NCBI GenBank assembly: GCA_964550025.1
Contig: CAZJYI010000032.1
Coordinates: 22,800 to 86,799, forward strand
DNA length: 64,000 bases
Source of the DNA: CAZJYI01 sp964550025
Lineage (GTDB): Bacteria; Verrucomicrobiota; Kiritimatiellia; UBA8416; CAYOBW01
Reading direction: 5' to 3'
Below are positions 53,312 to 63,319 of this stretch, in pieces (the first letter of the stretch is position 1; each line of letters begins with the position of its first letter). The notes beneath the pieces were generated by a model that made no database searches, was not told the DNA's origin, and worked only from the letters and a program-made list of their open reading frames with translations. The translations under genes and the position numbers were made by a program.

Positions 53312-53346
53312 CCCCATTCCGCAATCCACAATCCGCGATCCGCAAT
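53312..53346. repeat. Heptamer array, unit CCGCAAT
   Basis: Five units (CCCCATT, CCGCAAT, CCACAAT, CCGCGAT, CCGCAAT) ending 7 bp before the tRNA gene. Confidence 0.8.
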
Positions 53347-53353
53347 CAGTTGT

Positions 53354-53430
53354 CGGGGCGTAGCGCAGCCTGGTAGCGCGTTTGAATGGGGTTCAAAAGG
53401 TCGCGAGTTCGAATCTCGCCGCCCCGACCA
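53354..53430 (+). tRNA. tRNA-Pro (anticodon GGG)
   Basis: 77 nucleotides including an encoded CCA. The acceptor stem CGGGGCG/CGCCCCG has the C1-G72 pair typical of bacterial tRNA-Pro. D-stem GCGC/GCGC; anticodon stem TTTGA/TCAAA with loop ATGGGGT, giving anticodon GGG; T-stem GCGAG/CTCGC with loop TTCGAAT. The discriminator is A. Confidence 0.95.
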
Positions 53431-53472
53431 GTCTTCGTTCGGATCCGCCGCAGGCGGAGGAGAAGGAAGACT
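53430..53472 (+). other. Nested stem-loop after tRNA-Pro
   Basis: Outer arms AGTCTTC/GAAGACT and inner arms CCGCC/GGCGG. No T-run follows. It may act in processing or termination of the tRNA transcript. Confidence 0.45.
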
Positions 53473-53663
53473 GCCGCGTCGTAGCCAAGCCAGCGGCGCA
53501 AGCGAAGAAGGGCACTAACTGTCGAACCGCTCCGAACTTCGTCTCGGCAGGCCAGTCTTCAGCCCTGCCAAGTCCCGGGGCGTAGCGGGTCTTTCGAGCC
53601 CTGTCCCATCCACTCGCTCACGCTCGTGGCTACCTGGTTGAACGGCGCACGCGCTTCCTGATG

Positions 53664-56600
53664 CTACTCCTCGTCCGTGGCGACGGCTTCGTCCTTCGCC
53701 GGGCGTTCCTTCTTCCCGCCGCGGACGTGGGCGATGATGAAGCAGACGAGCCAGAGGCCGAAGAACACGCCGGAGGCCGGTCCCATGCCGTGCAGCAGGG
53801 CGACGGTCTTGGCGCTTGCCGTGCGGAACTCGACGGTCAGTTCATCGGCCGCGTCGACCAGCGTGTCGCGCTGGAAAGACAGCTCCTGCCCGTGTTCAGG
53901 CATGGTGATGTTAATGGCGGTCACGACGCCGGCCGCCGCGGTCTGCTGGTCGATGATCTTGTCGGCCACGGTTTCCAGGGCGTCGTTGTCCTTGGCCGAC
54001 AGGCGCCGTTCGACGCTGGCGGCGTACTCCTCGGTGAAGTTGCCGTCCTTGAAGCCGCGCATCTGTTCCATCTGGCTGACGTCGAGCTTGTTGCGCGAGT
54101 AGCGCACGGCGTCGCGACGGTTGACCAGGCCTACCTTGACCTGTTGCTTCATCAGGTTGCGGAGCTGCACCCTGGCATCTTCGTTGAGCGGGGCGTAGCC
54201 CTGCGAGTAGTTCAATGCCTGCTGGAATGCCTGCTGGGCCTGTTTCTGTTGCCCCGTGCGCTTCAGCTTCTCGCCGATGTCCAGGATCTCCTTGGCCTTC
54301 TCGATGTTCGCGTCGCGCATGCCCTTGTTCAGTTCACTGTAGCGCTTGGCGGTGAACAGTTCCACTCTCTCCGGAGCGTCACGCTGCTCCATGGTTCCGC
54401 CGAAACCGTAGTAGAGCATTCCGGGCGTCGCGAAGAAGCGCCACTCGATGTCGTTCAGCGGCAATCCGAAATTGGGTGCGCGGTATTTCTGTTTGGTGGC
54501 AAGAAAGCCCTCCGCGGACGACCCGGCATAGACCAGGTCCACGAGCGTTTCGCTGTCGCCCTCCTGGCTCGCGAGGGGGACGCAGAGCAACTCCTCGTCG
54601 CGCGAGACGGGCACCTCCTTGCCGTTCACGAGGGCGGTCCAGAGCGTGTCGTCGCGGTTTGGTAGCGCGACCTTGAGGAAGCGGTGTGAGCCGACGGACA
54701 TATCGAGACAGGCATGGGTTACCAGCTTCCCGCTCCCGGAGAGTACGGACTTCATTCGCACGCGATTGATCGTGGCCGGGAGCACGTCGGCCGAGGTGTG
54801 TCGCACCACCGACAGGTTGAGCTCGTGGTCCGGGCGCAGCGTCCGGTAGCAGAGGATGGCGCTCGACAGGTCACCCGCTCCGAACGAGGAGGGAATGCTG
54901 CGCGGGTCCTCGATCTTGAGCCCCTTCATTTCGCCCGTTGGCTGCACCTGTACGCGTCCCGCACAGGTGACGACCAGGTAGCCCCGCTGCGGGTCGGTGC
55001 CGACCATCTTGAGGGGGTGCAGCGTGACCTTCTGTTCCGCGGGATCGTAGGGGATCTGGTAGATTACGGTCATGGCGAACTGGTTTTCCTGCTTGTTGTG
55101 CAGGTCCACCTGCCAGACGCCGTTTGTCTTGTCGATCTCATGGACGCGCGCAATGTTGCGGCCGGTCACCGACAGCGTAATCCCTCTTTCCGGCGACTGC
55201 ATCCTGAAGCTCTTTATGCCGGCGTTTTCGATCTTGTACTGCACATAGGAGCGGCACTGCAGCATGCCTTCGGTCAGGTCGATCCACTGCAGGACCTCCG
55301 GCTTGATGAGTGCCGCCATGACTTCCGTGCGCAGTACGATGGACCAGGTCGGGCGCAGGATGTCGAAGACATGAACGCCGCTCTGCTGAATCCCCTCCTC
55401 GCTGGCCTTCTTGATGTCCACGCCGCGATGGCTCTCCACCATCATGCGCACACCGCGTTCCCCCGTGATCGTCAGTCGCCCCGTGTGCTTGCGGGCATCC
55501 TTGATGCTTACCCTGGGCACGTTGATCCGCTCTTCGATGCCCTTCTCCATGCGGGCCACGACGAGGTTCAATTCGGCCGCATCCGTTACCTGACGGTTGA
55601 AGTACACCGTTACGCCGCGCGTTGTGATCGGAGCGGCCGCTTCACCCTCGGCGGCCTTTGCTTCGTCCCAGTGGCTGACGTCCTTGCCGGTCAACGTTTC
55701 CACGTCGAAGTCGGCCGGTATGGTCAGGTCGGCCTGGAAGATGCCTGCCTTGGCAATGCTGAGAATCAGCTTGGTGGCAAGCACGATGCGCTCATCGGCG
55801 ATGGAAAGCGTCCCGGTTTCGGTCACCCGGATTTCCGGGAGAACCTGCTCGGTATGCACCGTGGCCGCGACCTGCTCGGCTTCGTGGTACCGGAACGCGC
55901 GCCGAACCGTCAGTTTCGTTTTCCGCTTTGCGGCTTCGGCCGTTGCCGCCTTGACCGTCTCGGCGGAGAAGTCCTCGATGTTCATGGGATTGAGCCCCGC
56001 CACGTCCTCGATGCGGACCTGGATGGTCTCCGGCGCGGCGATCGCGAGCGAGCCGCGTTGCCGGCGCGAATCGGCGATGACCGGGACGGACAGGGAGGCG
56101 CTGTACGGCAGCCCTTCGCTCGCGATCTGGGTGGTGACAGTCAGGGCGAGGTCGCCGCTGGCCGGCTTCTCCAGAATGGCGTCGAGTGCACGCGTGTCGG
56201 GGTCAAAACTCCAGGTTGCCAGGCCGGGCGCACTGACGGCGGTTACACTCATGCCGGACGGGACCTGCAGCTTGAGCTCTTTGAGCTCGCCCTGCGCAAT
56301 CTGGTATCGCACCAGGTTGGTCAGGTCCACCACCCCGGACCGCAGCGTGACGAACGTGTTTACCTCGCAGAAGAAGACGGCTTCCTCAAGCTTGGTTTTC
56401 CGCACGCGCGGATGCCATGAGAACTCGGCGGTTGCCACGGGGCCGAAGACGGCCTCGGCCTCCGTCGCGCCGCCCTGCTCCGACTGTTTGAACAGAACCG
56501 CGGAATCCGACTGTACCTCGAGGCCGCTCTCGGGCAGATGCAGGGTTACCCGGTTCTTCATGTTATCCGGAAGCGGCACGCCGAGACTCCAGTGGCCGTC

Positions 56601-59600
56601 TTTCTCGACCACCGGGAGCTGGTACGTCAGGGTCACTTCGTAGGTGCCTTTGCGCGAGACCTCCAGTGAGTAGCCCTGCGAACCGCTCACGATGTCCAGG
56701 TGGCGCGAGTCCAGGATGTAATCCGTCAGAACGCCCGTGGTCGGCACGACGGGCAGAGAGATAGCGCCATCGGTTGAGAAGGCGATGACGGTCGTTACCG
56801 CGGCGCTCTGCTCTTCGTCCCGGCCTGTTCCCGGACCCTCGATGGTCACCTGCACCGAGTCGGCAACAAGCAGGGGAGGTGCGGGCTGTTCGTCTGCTGC
56901 CGTGAAGAGAGCCTGCGCCGCGAGCGTGGCCGCGACGACCGGCACCAGCAGGCTGCAGCGGACGAAGCCGCCGTTGCCCTTTGGCGGAGTGTCTTCATCC
57001 TGCTCCGTCTCGTCGTTGCCGGCATCCCCGCTGCCCTCGTCCGCCGGGGGTGGAGTGTTGCCCTGTGTGGCGTCCTCGGGCGGCGTTGCCGTGTCGCCCT
57101 GATCGGCTTCATCCGGCAGAGGCGCAACGTCGTCCTGTTCGGTCGCATGAAGGGGCGGTGGGGTTTCGCTCGCCTCGGACTCGTCCGGCCCGGCGACTTC
57201 GTCCGCCGAGCCCGGCATGTCTTCTTCAGCCTCCCCGGCTTCAAACGGGGGCGGCGCCTGCACCAGTTTGAGCAGCTTGGCCTCTTCGCGGCGGCGGGCA
57301 CGGGCAACCGATGCCTTTTCGCGGGCGTGCCGCGCCCCGACCGCCGTGCGGCGTACCCCGCGTCCACCTGCTCGCAGCACCACCCAGGTCAGCCACAGAC
57401 CGCTAGCGCCGATGGCGGCAGCCACCAGGAGCAGGGTCGTCACGGCCAGGACCGTGCAACCGGCCGCGCCCTGGGCCAGGCCGTACATTGACGCCGTAAG
57501 CCCGAGCGCGATGATAAACGGGCGGCGGCCGATGCCGCCCACGATGAGCAACAGCATGCCGGCCACGACGGCAATCATCATGACGACCGACGATTTCACC
57601 CCCCCAAGCCATGAGGGCACGACGTGCAGCTTCAACGTCAGAGGCTCTTGTCTCCCGCAGAGATTCACCGTACGCGTGAAGTCCATCGTCTGAGTGCCGC
57701 CCCAGCCCGCGGTGAGCGCCTCCTTCAGGGTCCTGCGCCGCGGGCCGTCGGCGATGGCGAGCGCCATAAGCTGCAGCTTGCGACCCAGTCCCTGGAAACC
57801 CCAGAACTCGGGGCCGTCCTGCGTTGTCAGGTCGCCCGCCCCCCCCGCGATGGCCTGATCCTGGGCCACGTTCACGTGCCAACTCAGGAAGGTCGCATGC
57901 GTTTCAGGAAGCACGGGGAACTTGAATGCTACGCCCTTCATCGCGCTCTCCCAGAACGAAAGCTCGCCGTGCCGTTGCGCGTAGACGATTTCGACGGCGA
58001 TAGGGGCGTTGGGGTCGCGCGGGCGGCGGACCGGGATGAGGATTCTGCCGTTGCTCTGCTGCGAGAGGACGTCCTGCTTGGTGCCGTTCTCGGCGAGCAG
58101 CTTGATGGACCAGGGCTTGACGCCCTCGGGGAGCTGCACCACGAGGTATTGCTTCGAGGCATTCTTGACGTAGTAGGTGGCGACCGTGCGCGATTCCCAG
58201 TTCTTCGTCAGGCTGGTCTCGAGGGTGATGCAGTCCGACACCTGTCCCAGAAGCTGCTCGGTATCGAAAGGGGTGACCCTGATGACGGCATCGTGCGGTG
58301 CGCGCACGAACTTATAGGCGCCGATGATCGGGTCGGCGACCGGGGTCGAGTAGGCCTTCGGGATTTCGTCGCGGTCGATCTCGATGATGGAGGGCGTGAG
58401 TGTCTTGGCTTCCAGTCTCAGGCTGGCCGAGCTCGCCAGCACGATGTAGCCGACCTCGCTCTCCGCGTCAATTGTCTCGATGCCGCCGACCGCAATGTCG
58501 GCCCCCTCGTAGGCAAACTGCATGTCGTACGTGACGAGCAAGGTGAAGTTGCCCAGTGTCTTGGTCTGCAGTCGCACCGTGCATACTTCGCCGTCCCGCG
58601 TCCATCCCTCGATATCGGCGCCCACGAACTCGATGGTCTCGATCTCGGCCGGAACGCGCACTTTGAACTCCTGCATCGGCGATCCGTCGATGTCGTAATT
58701 GATCGTCGCACTGCAGTACATGACGCCTTCGCCCAGCGAGACGAGATGGAAGGCCTCGGCATGTACCGACGAGAGCGATCGCTGGACGTCCAGCGAGATC
58801 GACCAGTCGGGCGCCTTGAAACGGAACGCATGCTGCGCGCCCTCTACCCGCATGGGGGCCGACCCGGTGTGCACTTCGCGCAGCCCCGAGAACTCCGAGG
58901 GCTTCAGCCGGACACCCTTCTCGGCGGCCACAACCAGGTATCCGCGTTCCGACTTGGCGCCGCGCAGTTTGAAGGACGGCGTGCTGAACGACGTCGTGTC
59001 GGCCTTGAGCGACTTCTCCATGCGGACGTTGACCAGCGTCGGTCCGGTAACGGCCTGGGTGAAGGGGACGTAGATGAGGCGGCGCCCGTCCTCCTCGCGG
59101 ACATCCGTGTCGGCTTCCGAGACGTACTGGCCGGTCACGCTGGTGACCGTCCAGGCGGGATCGTTGTCGGTTTCTATCGTGATCTCGCGCGCCGGGGCGT
59201 CCTTGACGTCAATCTCGATTGACGCGTCCAGCGAGAGTTCATCGTCGGCATAGGATACCACCAGGCGATCGTCGGCCGTGAACGAGGTCACGATATCGTC
59301 TGCTTCTACTTCGAGACGGTAGGGCGTGTTGGCGTACTGGTAGGCGTAGCGGCTGCGTGAAGGTGTCGAGCGGCCGCGCTTGGCGTCCATCATGACCGCC
59401 GGGAACGACGCCTGGTCCACCTGCGTGAGCCCGGCTACCTTGGTGATCTGGAGCTTGATGGCGCTGTCGGCCCCGATCATCAGGAAGCCGCTTGTCCGCA
59501 GGACCTCCTGCGGGGCGATAACCGGCAGGTCGCTGGTGCAGGGGAACTCGGGCAACACCATCTCCCCCTCGACCTGCAGACGGTAGAGGTCTTCCTTGGG

Positions 59601-60389
59601 CCGGCTGAGCGACACGAGCAGCTTGGGGTTCTTGGGGTCGGTCCGGTCGATGCTCCAGTCCTGAATATCCTCGCCGCGAACCTGCGTGACGTTGACGTCA
59701 GGCAGCAGCAGGGTCAGCTTGTTGAGCATGCCCTGGATGACGCGGTACGTGAAGACGGTGTCCAAGCGCAGCGCGCCGACGCTGGCCGTGGCGATGGTGT
59801 TCGCATCGCAGGAAACGACAAGCTCCGACTCCAGCTTCTTCACTTCGGGTTTCCAGGCGACCTCGAACTTGCCCGAGACGCCGAGATACGCCGTGACCTG
59901 GGTCTGCCCGTCCGCGGATTTGCCTCTCGTGACGCGCAAGGCACCCGGGAAACGCACCTCGAGATCGTCGCGGTCGCAGGTTACCGCGAGTTTGCGGATG
60001 CTCGACGAAGGAATCGCAAAACTGGTCTGCCGCCAGTCGCCATCTTTCTGTGGACGGCTGGCGAACTTGAAGCTCACGTGGCCCTCACGGCTCGTTCCAA
60101 AACTGAAGCCGCCCTTGTCTCCGTTGAACCGCAGGGAATACTGATTTCCCTGCCGTGCCAGTTCAGCCTGTTTCGGGAACGTCCCGGCCAGGTACGCGAC
60201 ATCACCCACCACAAGGGGTATCTCGTCCCCCTTCTGTGCCTCAACGTCGAACTCGAGAGCAAATGTGATGTTCTCGCCTTCTATGGAACCGGTCAACGTA
60301 AGGTCCTTGACATCGTAGCCGTTCTCGCCGGCGCCAAACGCCGCCGCTGCCAGCAGCGTGCAGACAAGAAAACTGGTGATCCGCTTCAT
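53664..60389 (-). CDS. Giant, internally duplicated envelope protein (2241 aa)
   Basis: MKRITSFLVCTLLAAAAFGA is a signal peptide. Residues about 25-925 are an exported beta-rich half; 930-1010 hold several membrane helices (VVMMIAVVAGMLLLIVGG onward); about 1020-1135 is a very acidic, Pro-rich linker (EAGEAEEDMPGSADE), probably cytoplasmic; a helix at about 1143-1165 re-enters the membrane; residues about 1170-2190 form a second exported half; and a final helix (GVFFGLWLVCFIIAHV) near 2210 is followed by a basic and acidic tail. The halves resemble each other: RGYLVVAAEKGVRLKP and GRLTITGERGVRMMVE, LVVSCDANTIATASVGAL and AVFFCEVNTFVTLRSGVV, and DLPVIAPQEVLRTSGFLMIG and SVPVIADSRRQRGSLAIA occur in the same order. 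A helical repeat region (AQQAFQQALNYSQGYAPLNE) is near 1990. I know no function. The ECF sigma and VWA genes lie directly upstream on the same strand. Confidence 0.85.
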   Translation of the reverse strand: MKRITSFLVCTLLAAAAFGAGENGYDVKDLTLTGSIEGENITFALEFDVEAQKGDEIPLVVGDVAYLAGTFPKQAELARQGNQYSLRFNGDKGGFSFGTSREGHVSFKFASRPQKDGDWRQTSFAIPSSSIRKLAVTCDRDDLEVRFPGALRVTRGKSADGQTQVTAYLGVSGKFEVAWKPEVKKLESELVVSCDANTIATASVGALRLDTVFTYRVIQGMLNKLTLLLPDVNVTQVRGEDIQDWSIDRTDPKNPKLLVSLSRPKEDLYRLQVEGEMVLPEFPCTSDLPVIAPQEVLRTSGFLMIGADSAIKLQITKVAGLTQVDQASFPAVMMDAKRGRSTPSRSRYAYQYANTPYRLEVEADDIVTSFTADDRLVVSYADDELSLDASIEIDVKDAPAREITIETDNDPAWTVTSVTGQYVSEADTDVREEDGRRLIYVPFTQAVTGPTLVNVRMEKSLKADTTSFSTPSFKLRGAKSERGYLVVAAEKGVRLKPSEFSGLREVHTGSAPMRVEGAQHAFRFKAPDWSISLDVQRSLSSVHAEAFHLVSLGEGVMYCSATINYDIDGSPMQEFKVRVPAEIETIEFVGADIEGWTRDGEVCTVRLQTKTLGNFTLLVTYDMQFAYEGADIAVGGIETIDAESEVGYIVLASSASLRLEAKTLTPSIIEIDRDEIPKAYSTPVADPIIGAYKFVRAPHDAVIRVTPFDTEQLLGQVSDCITLETSLTKNWESRTVATYYVKNASKQYLVVQLPEGVKPWSIKLLAENGTKQDVLSQQSNGRILIPVRRPRDPNAPIAVEIVYAQRHGELSFWESAMKGVAFKFPVLPETHATFLSWHVNVAQDQAIAGGAGDLTTQDGPEFWGFQGLGRKLQLMALAIADGPRRRTLKEALTAGWGGTQTMDFTRTVNLCGRQEPLTLKLHVVPSWLGGVKSSVVMMIAVVAGMLLLIVGGIGRRPFIIALGLTASMYGLAQGAAGCTVLAVTTLLLVAAAIGASGLWLTWVVLRAGGRGVRRTAVGARHAREKASVARARRREEAKLLKLVQAPPPFEAGEAEEDMPGSADEVAGPDESEASETPPPLHATEQDDVAPLPDEADQGDTATPPEDATQGNTPPPADEGSGDAGNDETEQDEDTPPKGNGGFVRCSLLVPVVAATLAAQALFTAADEQPAPPLLVADSVQVTIEGPGTGRDEEQSAAVTTVIAFSTDGAISLPVVPTTGVLTDYILDSRHLDIVSGSQGYSLEVSRKGTYEVTLTYQLPVVEKDGHWSLGVPLPDNMKNRVTLHLPESGLEVQSDSAVLFKQSEQGGATEAEAVFGPVATAEFSWHPRVRKTKLEEAVFFCEVNTFVTLRSGVVDLTNLVRYQIAQGELKELKLQVPSGMSVTAVSAPGLATWSFDPDTRALDAILEKPASGDLALTVTTQIASEGLPYSASLSVPVIADSRRQRGSLAIAAPETIQVRIEDVAGLNPMNIEDFSAETVKAATAEAAKRKTKLTVRRAFRYHEAEQVAATVHTEQVLPEIRVTETGTLSIADERIVLATKLILSIAKAGIFQADLTIPADFDVETLTGKDVSHWDEAKAAEGEAAAPITTRGVTVYFNRQVTDAAELNLVVARMEKGIEERINVPRVSIKDARKHTGRLTITGERGVRMMVESHRGVDIKKASEEGIQQSGVHVFDILRPTWSIVLRTEVMAALIKPEVLQWIDLTEGMLQCRSYVQYKIENAGIKSFRMQSPERGITLSVTGRNIARVHEIDKTNGVWQVDLHNKQENQFAMTVIYQIPYDPAEQKVTLHPLKMVGTDPQRGYLVVTCAGRVQVQPTGEMKGLKIEDPRSIPSSFGAGDLSSAILCYRTLRPDHELNLSVVRHTSADVLPATINRVRMKSVLSGSGKLVTHACLDMSVGSHRFLKVALPNRDDTLWTALVNGKEVPVSRDEELLCVPLASQEGDSETLVDLVYAGSSAEGFLATKQKYRAPNFGLPLNDIEWRFFATPGMLYYGFGGTMEQRDAPERVELFTAKRYSELNKGMRDANIEKAKEILDIGEKLKRTGQQKQAQQAFQQALNYSQGYAPLNEDARVQLRNLMKQQVKVGLVNRRDAVRYSRNKLDVSQMEQMRGFKDGNFTEEYAASVERRLSAKDNDALETVADKIIDQQTAAAGVVTAINITMPEHGQELSFQRDTLVDAADELTVEFRTASAKTVALLHGMGPASGVFFGLWLVCFIIAHVRGGKKERPAKDEAVATDEE

Positions 60390-60504
60390 CTTGTATTCCC
60401 CCTATCGGTTGGTGTCGTCCGCATATGTCCCTCTCTTCATAATCTGTAACGTCCGCGAAAGGGGGAATATACCCGAGAAAGTGCAGAAAAGTGGTGAACA
60501 CGTC

Positions 60505-60665
<161 letters not shown>

Positions 60666-60717
60666 GAAACGCGGAGAGGGAGAGTCTGGACACGACCGTG
60701 CGCCCAGACAGACTTCT

Positions 60718-60759
60718 CATTCGGCGTTCGATGTTGGATGTTCGGCGTTCAATGTTCGT
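60718..60759. repeat. Inverted heptamer array, units GATGTTC-like
   Basis: About six units such as GATGTTG, GATGTTC, GGCGTTC and AATGTTC, the reverse complement of the array at 60505-60665, 50 bp away. The two could pair as a long imperfect hairpin. Confidence 0.75.
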
Positions 60760-60817
60760 CTCAGACCCGCAGAAAGGCTGAGTCTTCCGTGGAGATTGCA
60801 CCGATCTCCCACATATC

Positions 60818-63319
60818 TCACTGCACCGCGCTGCTGCCCAGGCTGTGAGCGCCCGACACCAGCCGCAGGAGCTCTTGCACGCGCGTATCGAGGCTCAGTT
60901 CGAGCGCGACGGGACGGAGCTGTTCGGCCACGTGGGCGTGTTCGTTCCCCGCCGCAAACGGGCTGCCGCGCAGGATCTCCGCAAACTCGGCGACACAGGC
61001 CGCCAGGCGGAACCGCGCGCCGGCGGCCTCGAATCGCTTCACCAGTCTGGATGCGCGTATCGGATGCGCTATCTCCTCCACGGCCCCCGTGTCCAGTCGC
61101 CGATACCGTATCCGCACCACCCCCAGGTCCTGGAAGCGGAGATCTCCACTTTGAGATCTGAGATTTGACATCTGCAATTGCAGATCCTGCAATCCTCCCC
61201 CCGCCAGCTCCAGTTCATACAACGCCGTCACTGACTGTCCCGAACCGACCTCCCCCGCGTCCACCGTGTCATCGCGGAACTGCTCGTCCTTCAACTGCCG
61301 GTTCTCATACCCCATCTGCCGGTAGCGCTTCACGCGCCGCTGATTGAACTCCACCTGGATCTTCACGTCGGCGGCAATCGTGTTCAGCGTTGCCGACAGG
61401 TCATCGACAAACACCCGCCGCGCCTCGGCGTCCGAATCCACGAACGCGTAGTTCCCGTCGCCCTTGTTCGCCAGCGTCTCCAGCATCTCGTCATCGTACG
61501 AGCCCATTCCGAAACCGAAGACCGAGCAGGTGATTCCCTGTCTGCGGTAGGCCTCGACCTTCTTGAGAATATCCTCGGCCGCCACGGCGCCCAGGTTGGC
61601 CACGCCGTCCGATAGCAGCAGTACACGGTTTTCGCCGCCGGGAACGAAGTTCCGCGCCGCTATCTGGTACGCCCGCGCCATGCCCTCTTCCAGGTTGGTG
61701 GAACCCCCGCACTGCATGCCGTCGACGGCCGCCACGATCTTCTTCCTGTCCGAGGCCACGGTCGGCGCCAGCACCAGGCGCGCGTGCGAGTCGTATTGCA
61801 CGATCGCGATGCGGTCCCGCGCTCCGAGCTTTCCGACCAGCAGCCGCAGTGCCTTGCGCACCAGGCCGAGGCGGTCCGCCTGGTCCATCGATCCCGAGGT
61901 GTCGATCAGAAACGTCAGCATGGCCGGACGTTGCTCCTCGCGCCCCAGGCGACGCCCCTTGATCCCGATCTTCAAGAGATGCAGCCCACGTCCGAACTTC
62001 GAAGGCGCCGCGTCCACGTAGACGCGGAATGTCGCATGCTCCGGCGCCTTGTAGCCATAGTCGAAGAAGTTGACAAACTCCTCCGTGCGCACCGCTTCGG
62101 GCGGGGGCAGCAGTCCGCGCGACATGTAGCTTCGCGCCAGCGTGTACGATGCCGTGTCCACGTCAATCGAGAAGGTCGAGAAGGGGTGCTTTGGCGCGTC
62201 GCGGAACGGGTTGACGTTCCAGGCTCTGGTTCGGAGCGCACCCCTCGTTGCCGGTTCTTCCTCTTTCTCCACCTCCTCCTCGGTATCCGCCTCGGCGGGT
62301 TTCTCCTTCGGTCTCCCCGCGAAATCGTCGAAGAACACGTTTCCGCGGATGCTCTGCTTCTCACCCGATACTTCCCACGTGTCAGGCTGGCCGCGGCGGC
62401 CGTTTCGGCGCGAGGCGTCGGCGCCGTTGCGGTAGTAGAAACCGGCCGCGGTCGCTCCGGGAGCGGCCGCCCCCTCCGCCGGCGCATCGCCGGGTCGCGA
62501 AGCGTGGTCAAGAGACGATAGGATCTCATCTTGCACGGGTTGCCGAAGTCTGGAAGCCGCGATGTTGGCCTTCCTGCCCTCGTCAGGTTTCGCGCGTCGG
62601 CCGCTTTCACTCTTGGCCCCGGCGCGAGGGGCCGGCTTTGCCGGGACCTGCGGGGCAGGGGGCCTCACCGGTGCGGCCTCTCTCGCGGTTACGATAGTAT
62701 CCCCGTTGAAGACGGTCGACAGTTGCTTTCCGGCTGCCTCGGAAATGCGAGAGGCCGGGACGCGAACCGTCTGTGGCGGTGGCGGCGTGGCGGCGTAATT
62801 CGGGTCCGGGAGGGCGTTGATGTCCGCCGGCATCTCCTCGTGCAACTCGGTGATGGGTTCTGCACCGCCCGCCTCCAGTTTGGCGTGTTCTGCGTAGTCC
62901 GTTTCGTCGCGGGCTGCATCCGAGATGTATCGCGTGTATCGCTCCGAGGACGGACTGACGCTGGCGTAGCGTACCCCGAGCATCCTGAACAGCCCCGCGA
63001 AGACGCCCACCACGATCAGCACCGCCGCCGCGGCCGCCAGAGCGCGGTGCGGCTTGAAGATCCAGCGAAGCGGTTTCTCGGGGATGACCGGTCCTTCCTC
63101 GAAGATGGCGTTGCGGTGCTGCGCGGACAGCCGTGCGGGCGCTCCCGAGGGTTGGGTCAGTGCGCGGCACAGCAGATCGAGCGTGTCCTCAATGCGCGCC
63201 AGCATCTGGCGGCAGGAGGAACACGTTTCCACGTGTGCGGTCACCATGGCCGCGTTGTCCGCATCGAGGTCGGCGAGCGCGTAGCTCGTCAGTTGCCGTT
63301 GTGTTGCATCGCACGTCAT
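60818..63319 (-). CDS. Zinc-finger anti-sigma / VWA (YfbK-like) fusion protein
   Basis: 833 residues; the start overlaps the ECF sigma stop (ATGA at 63316-63319). The N-terminus has the anti-sigma zinc motif HVETCSSCRQML (HxxxCxxC), then a membrane helix (ALAAAAAVLIVVGVFAGL) at about 93-112, a long Ala/Pro/Arg-rich linker, and a YfbK-like region: WNVNPFRDAPKHPFSTFSID and YMSRGLLPPPEAVRTEEFVN at about 360-420. The VWA domain follows with a full MIDAS motif (TFLIDTSGSMDQADRL) near 476 and ends in the DUF3520-type domain. Near the C-terminus, residues about 710-728 (LQLQMSNLRSQSGDL) are encoded by a heptamer array (61136-61191) absent from ordinary YfbK-like proteins as I know them. Probably senses envelope state and restrains the coupled sigma factor. 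Confidence 0.9.
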   Translation of the reverse strand: MTCDATQRQLTSYALADLDADNAAMVTAHVETCSSCRQMLARIEDTLDLLCRALTQPSGAPARLSAQHRNAIFEEGPVIPEKPLRWIFKPHRALAAAAAVLIVVGVFAGLFRMLGVRYASVSPSSERYTRYISDAARDETDYAEHAKLEAGGAEPITELHEEMPADINALPDPNYAATPPPPQTVRVPASRISEAAGKQLSTVFNGDTIVTAREAAPVRPPAPQVPAKPAPRAGAKSESGRRAKPDEGRKANIAASRLRQPVQDEILSSLDHASRPGDAPAEGAAAPGATAAGFYYRNGADASRRNGRRGQPDTWEVSGEKQSIRGNVFFDDFAGRPKEKPAEADTEEEVEKEEEPATRGALRTRAWNVNPFRDAPKHPFSTFSIDVDTASYTLARSYMSRGLLPPPEAVRTEEFVNFFDYGYKAPEHATFRVYVDAAPSKFGRGLHLLKIGIKGRRLGREEQRPAMLTFLIDTSGSMDQADRLGLVRKALRLLVGKLGARDRIAIVQYDSHARLVLAPTVASDRKKIVAAVDGMQCGGSTNLEEGMARAYQIAARNFVPGGENRVLLLSDGVANLGAVAAEDILKKVEAYRRQGITCSVFGFGMGSYDDEMLETLANKGDGNYAFVDSDAEARRVFVDDLSATLNTIAADVKIQVEFNQRRVKRYRQMGYENRQLKDEQFRDDTVDAGEVGSGQSVTALYELELAGGGLQDLQLQMSNLRSQSGDLRFQDLGVVRIRYRRLDTGAVEEIAHPIRASRLVKRFEAAGARFRLAACVAEFAEILRGSPFAAGNEHAHVAEQLRPVALELSLDTRVQELLRLVSGAHSLGSSAVQ
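61136..61191. repeat. Heptamer array inside the VWA gene, units TTTGAGA and TCTGAGA
   Basis: Eight units on the plus strand: GCGGAGA, TCTCCAC, TTTGAGA, TCTGAGA, TTTGACA, TCTGCAA, TTGCAGA and TCCTGCA. Several are identical to units of the array at 63863-63995. The reading frame is kept. Confidence 0.85.

Noticed and set aside
53354..53430. tRNA-Pro as an integration site for an island
   Set aside because: No partial tRNA duplicate, integrase or phage gene is visible on either side.
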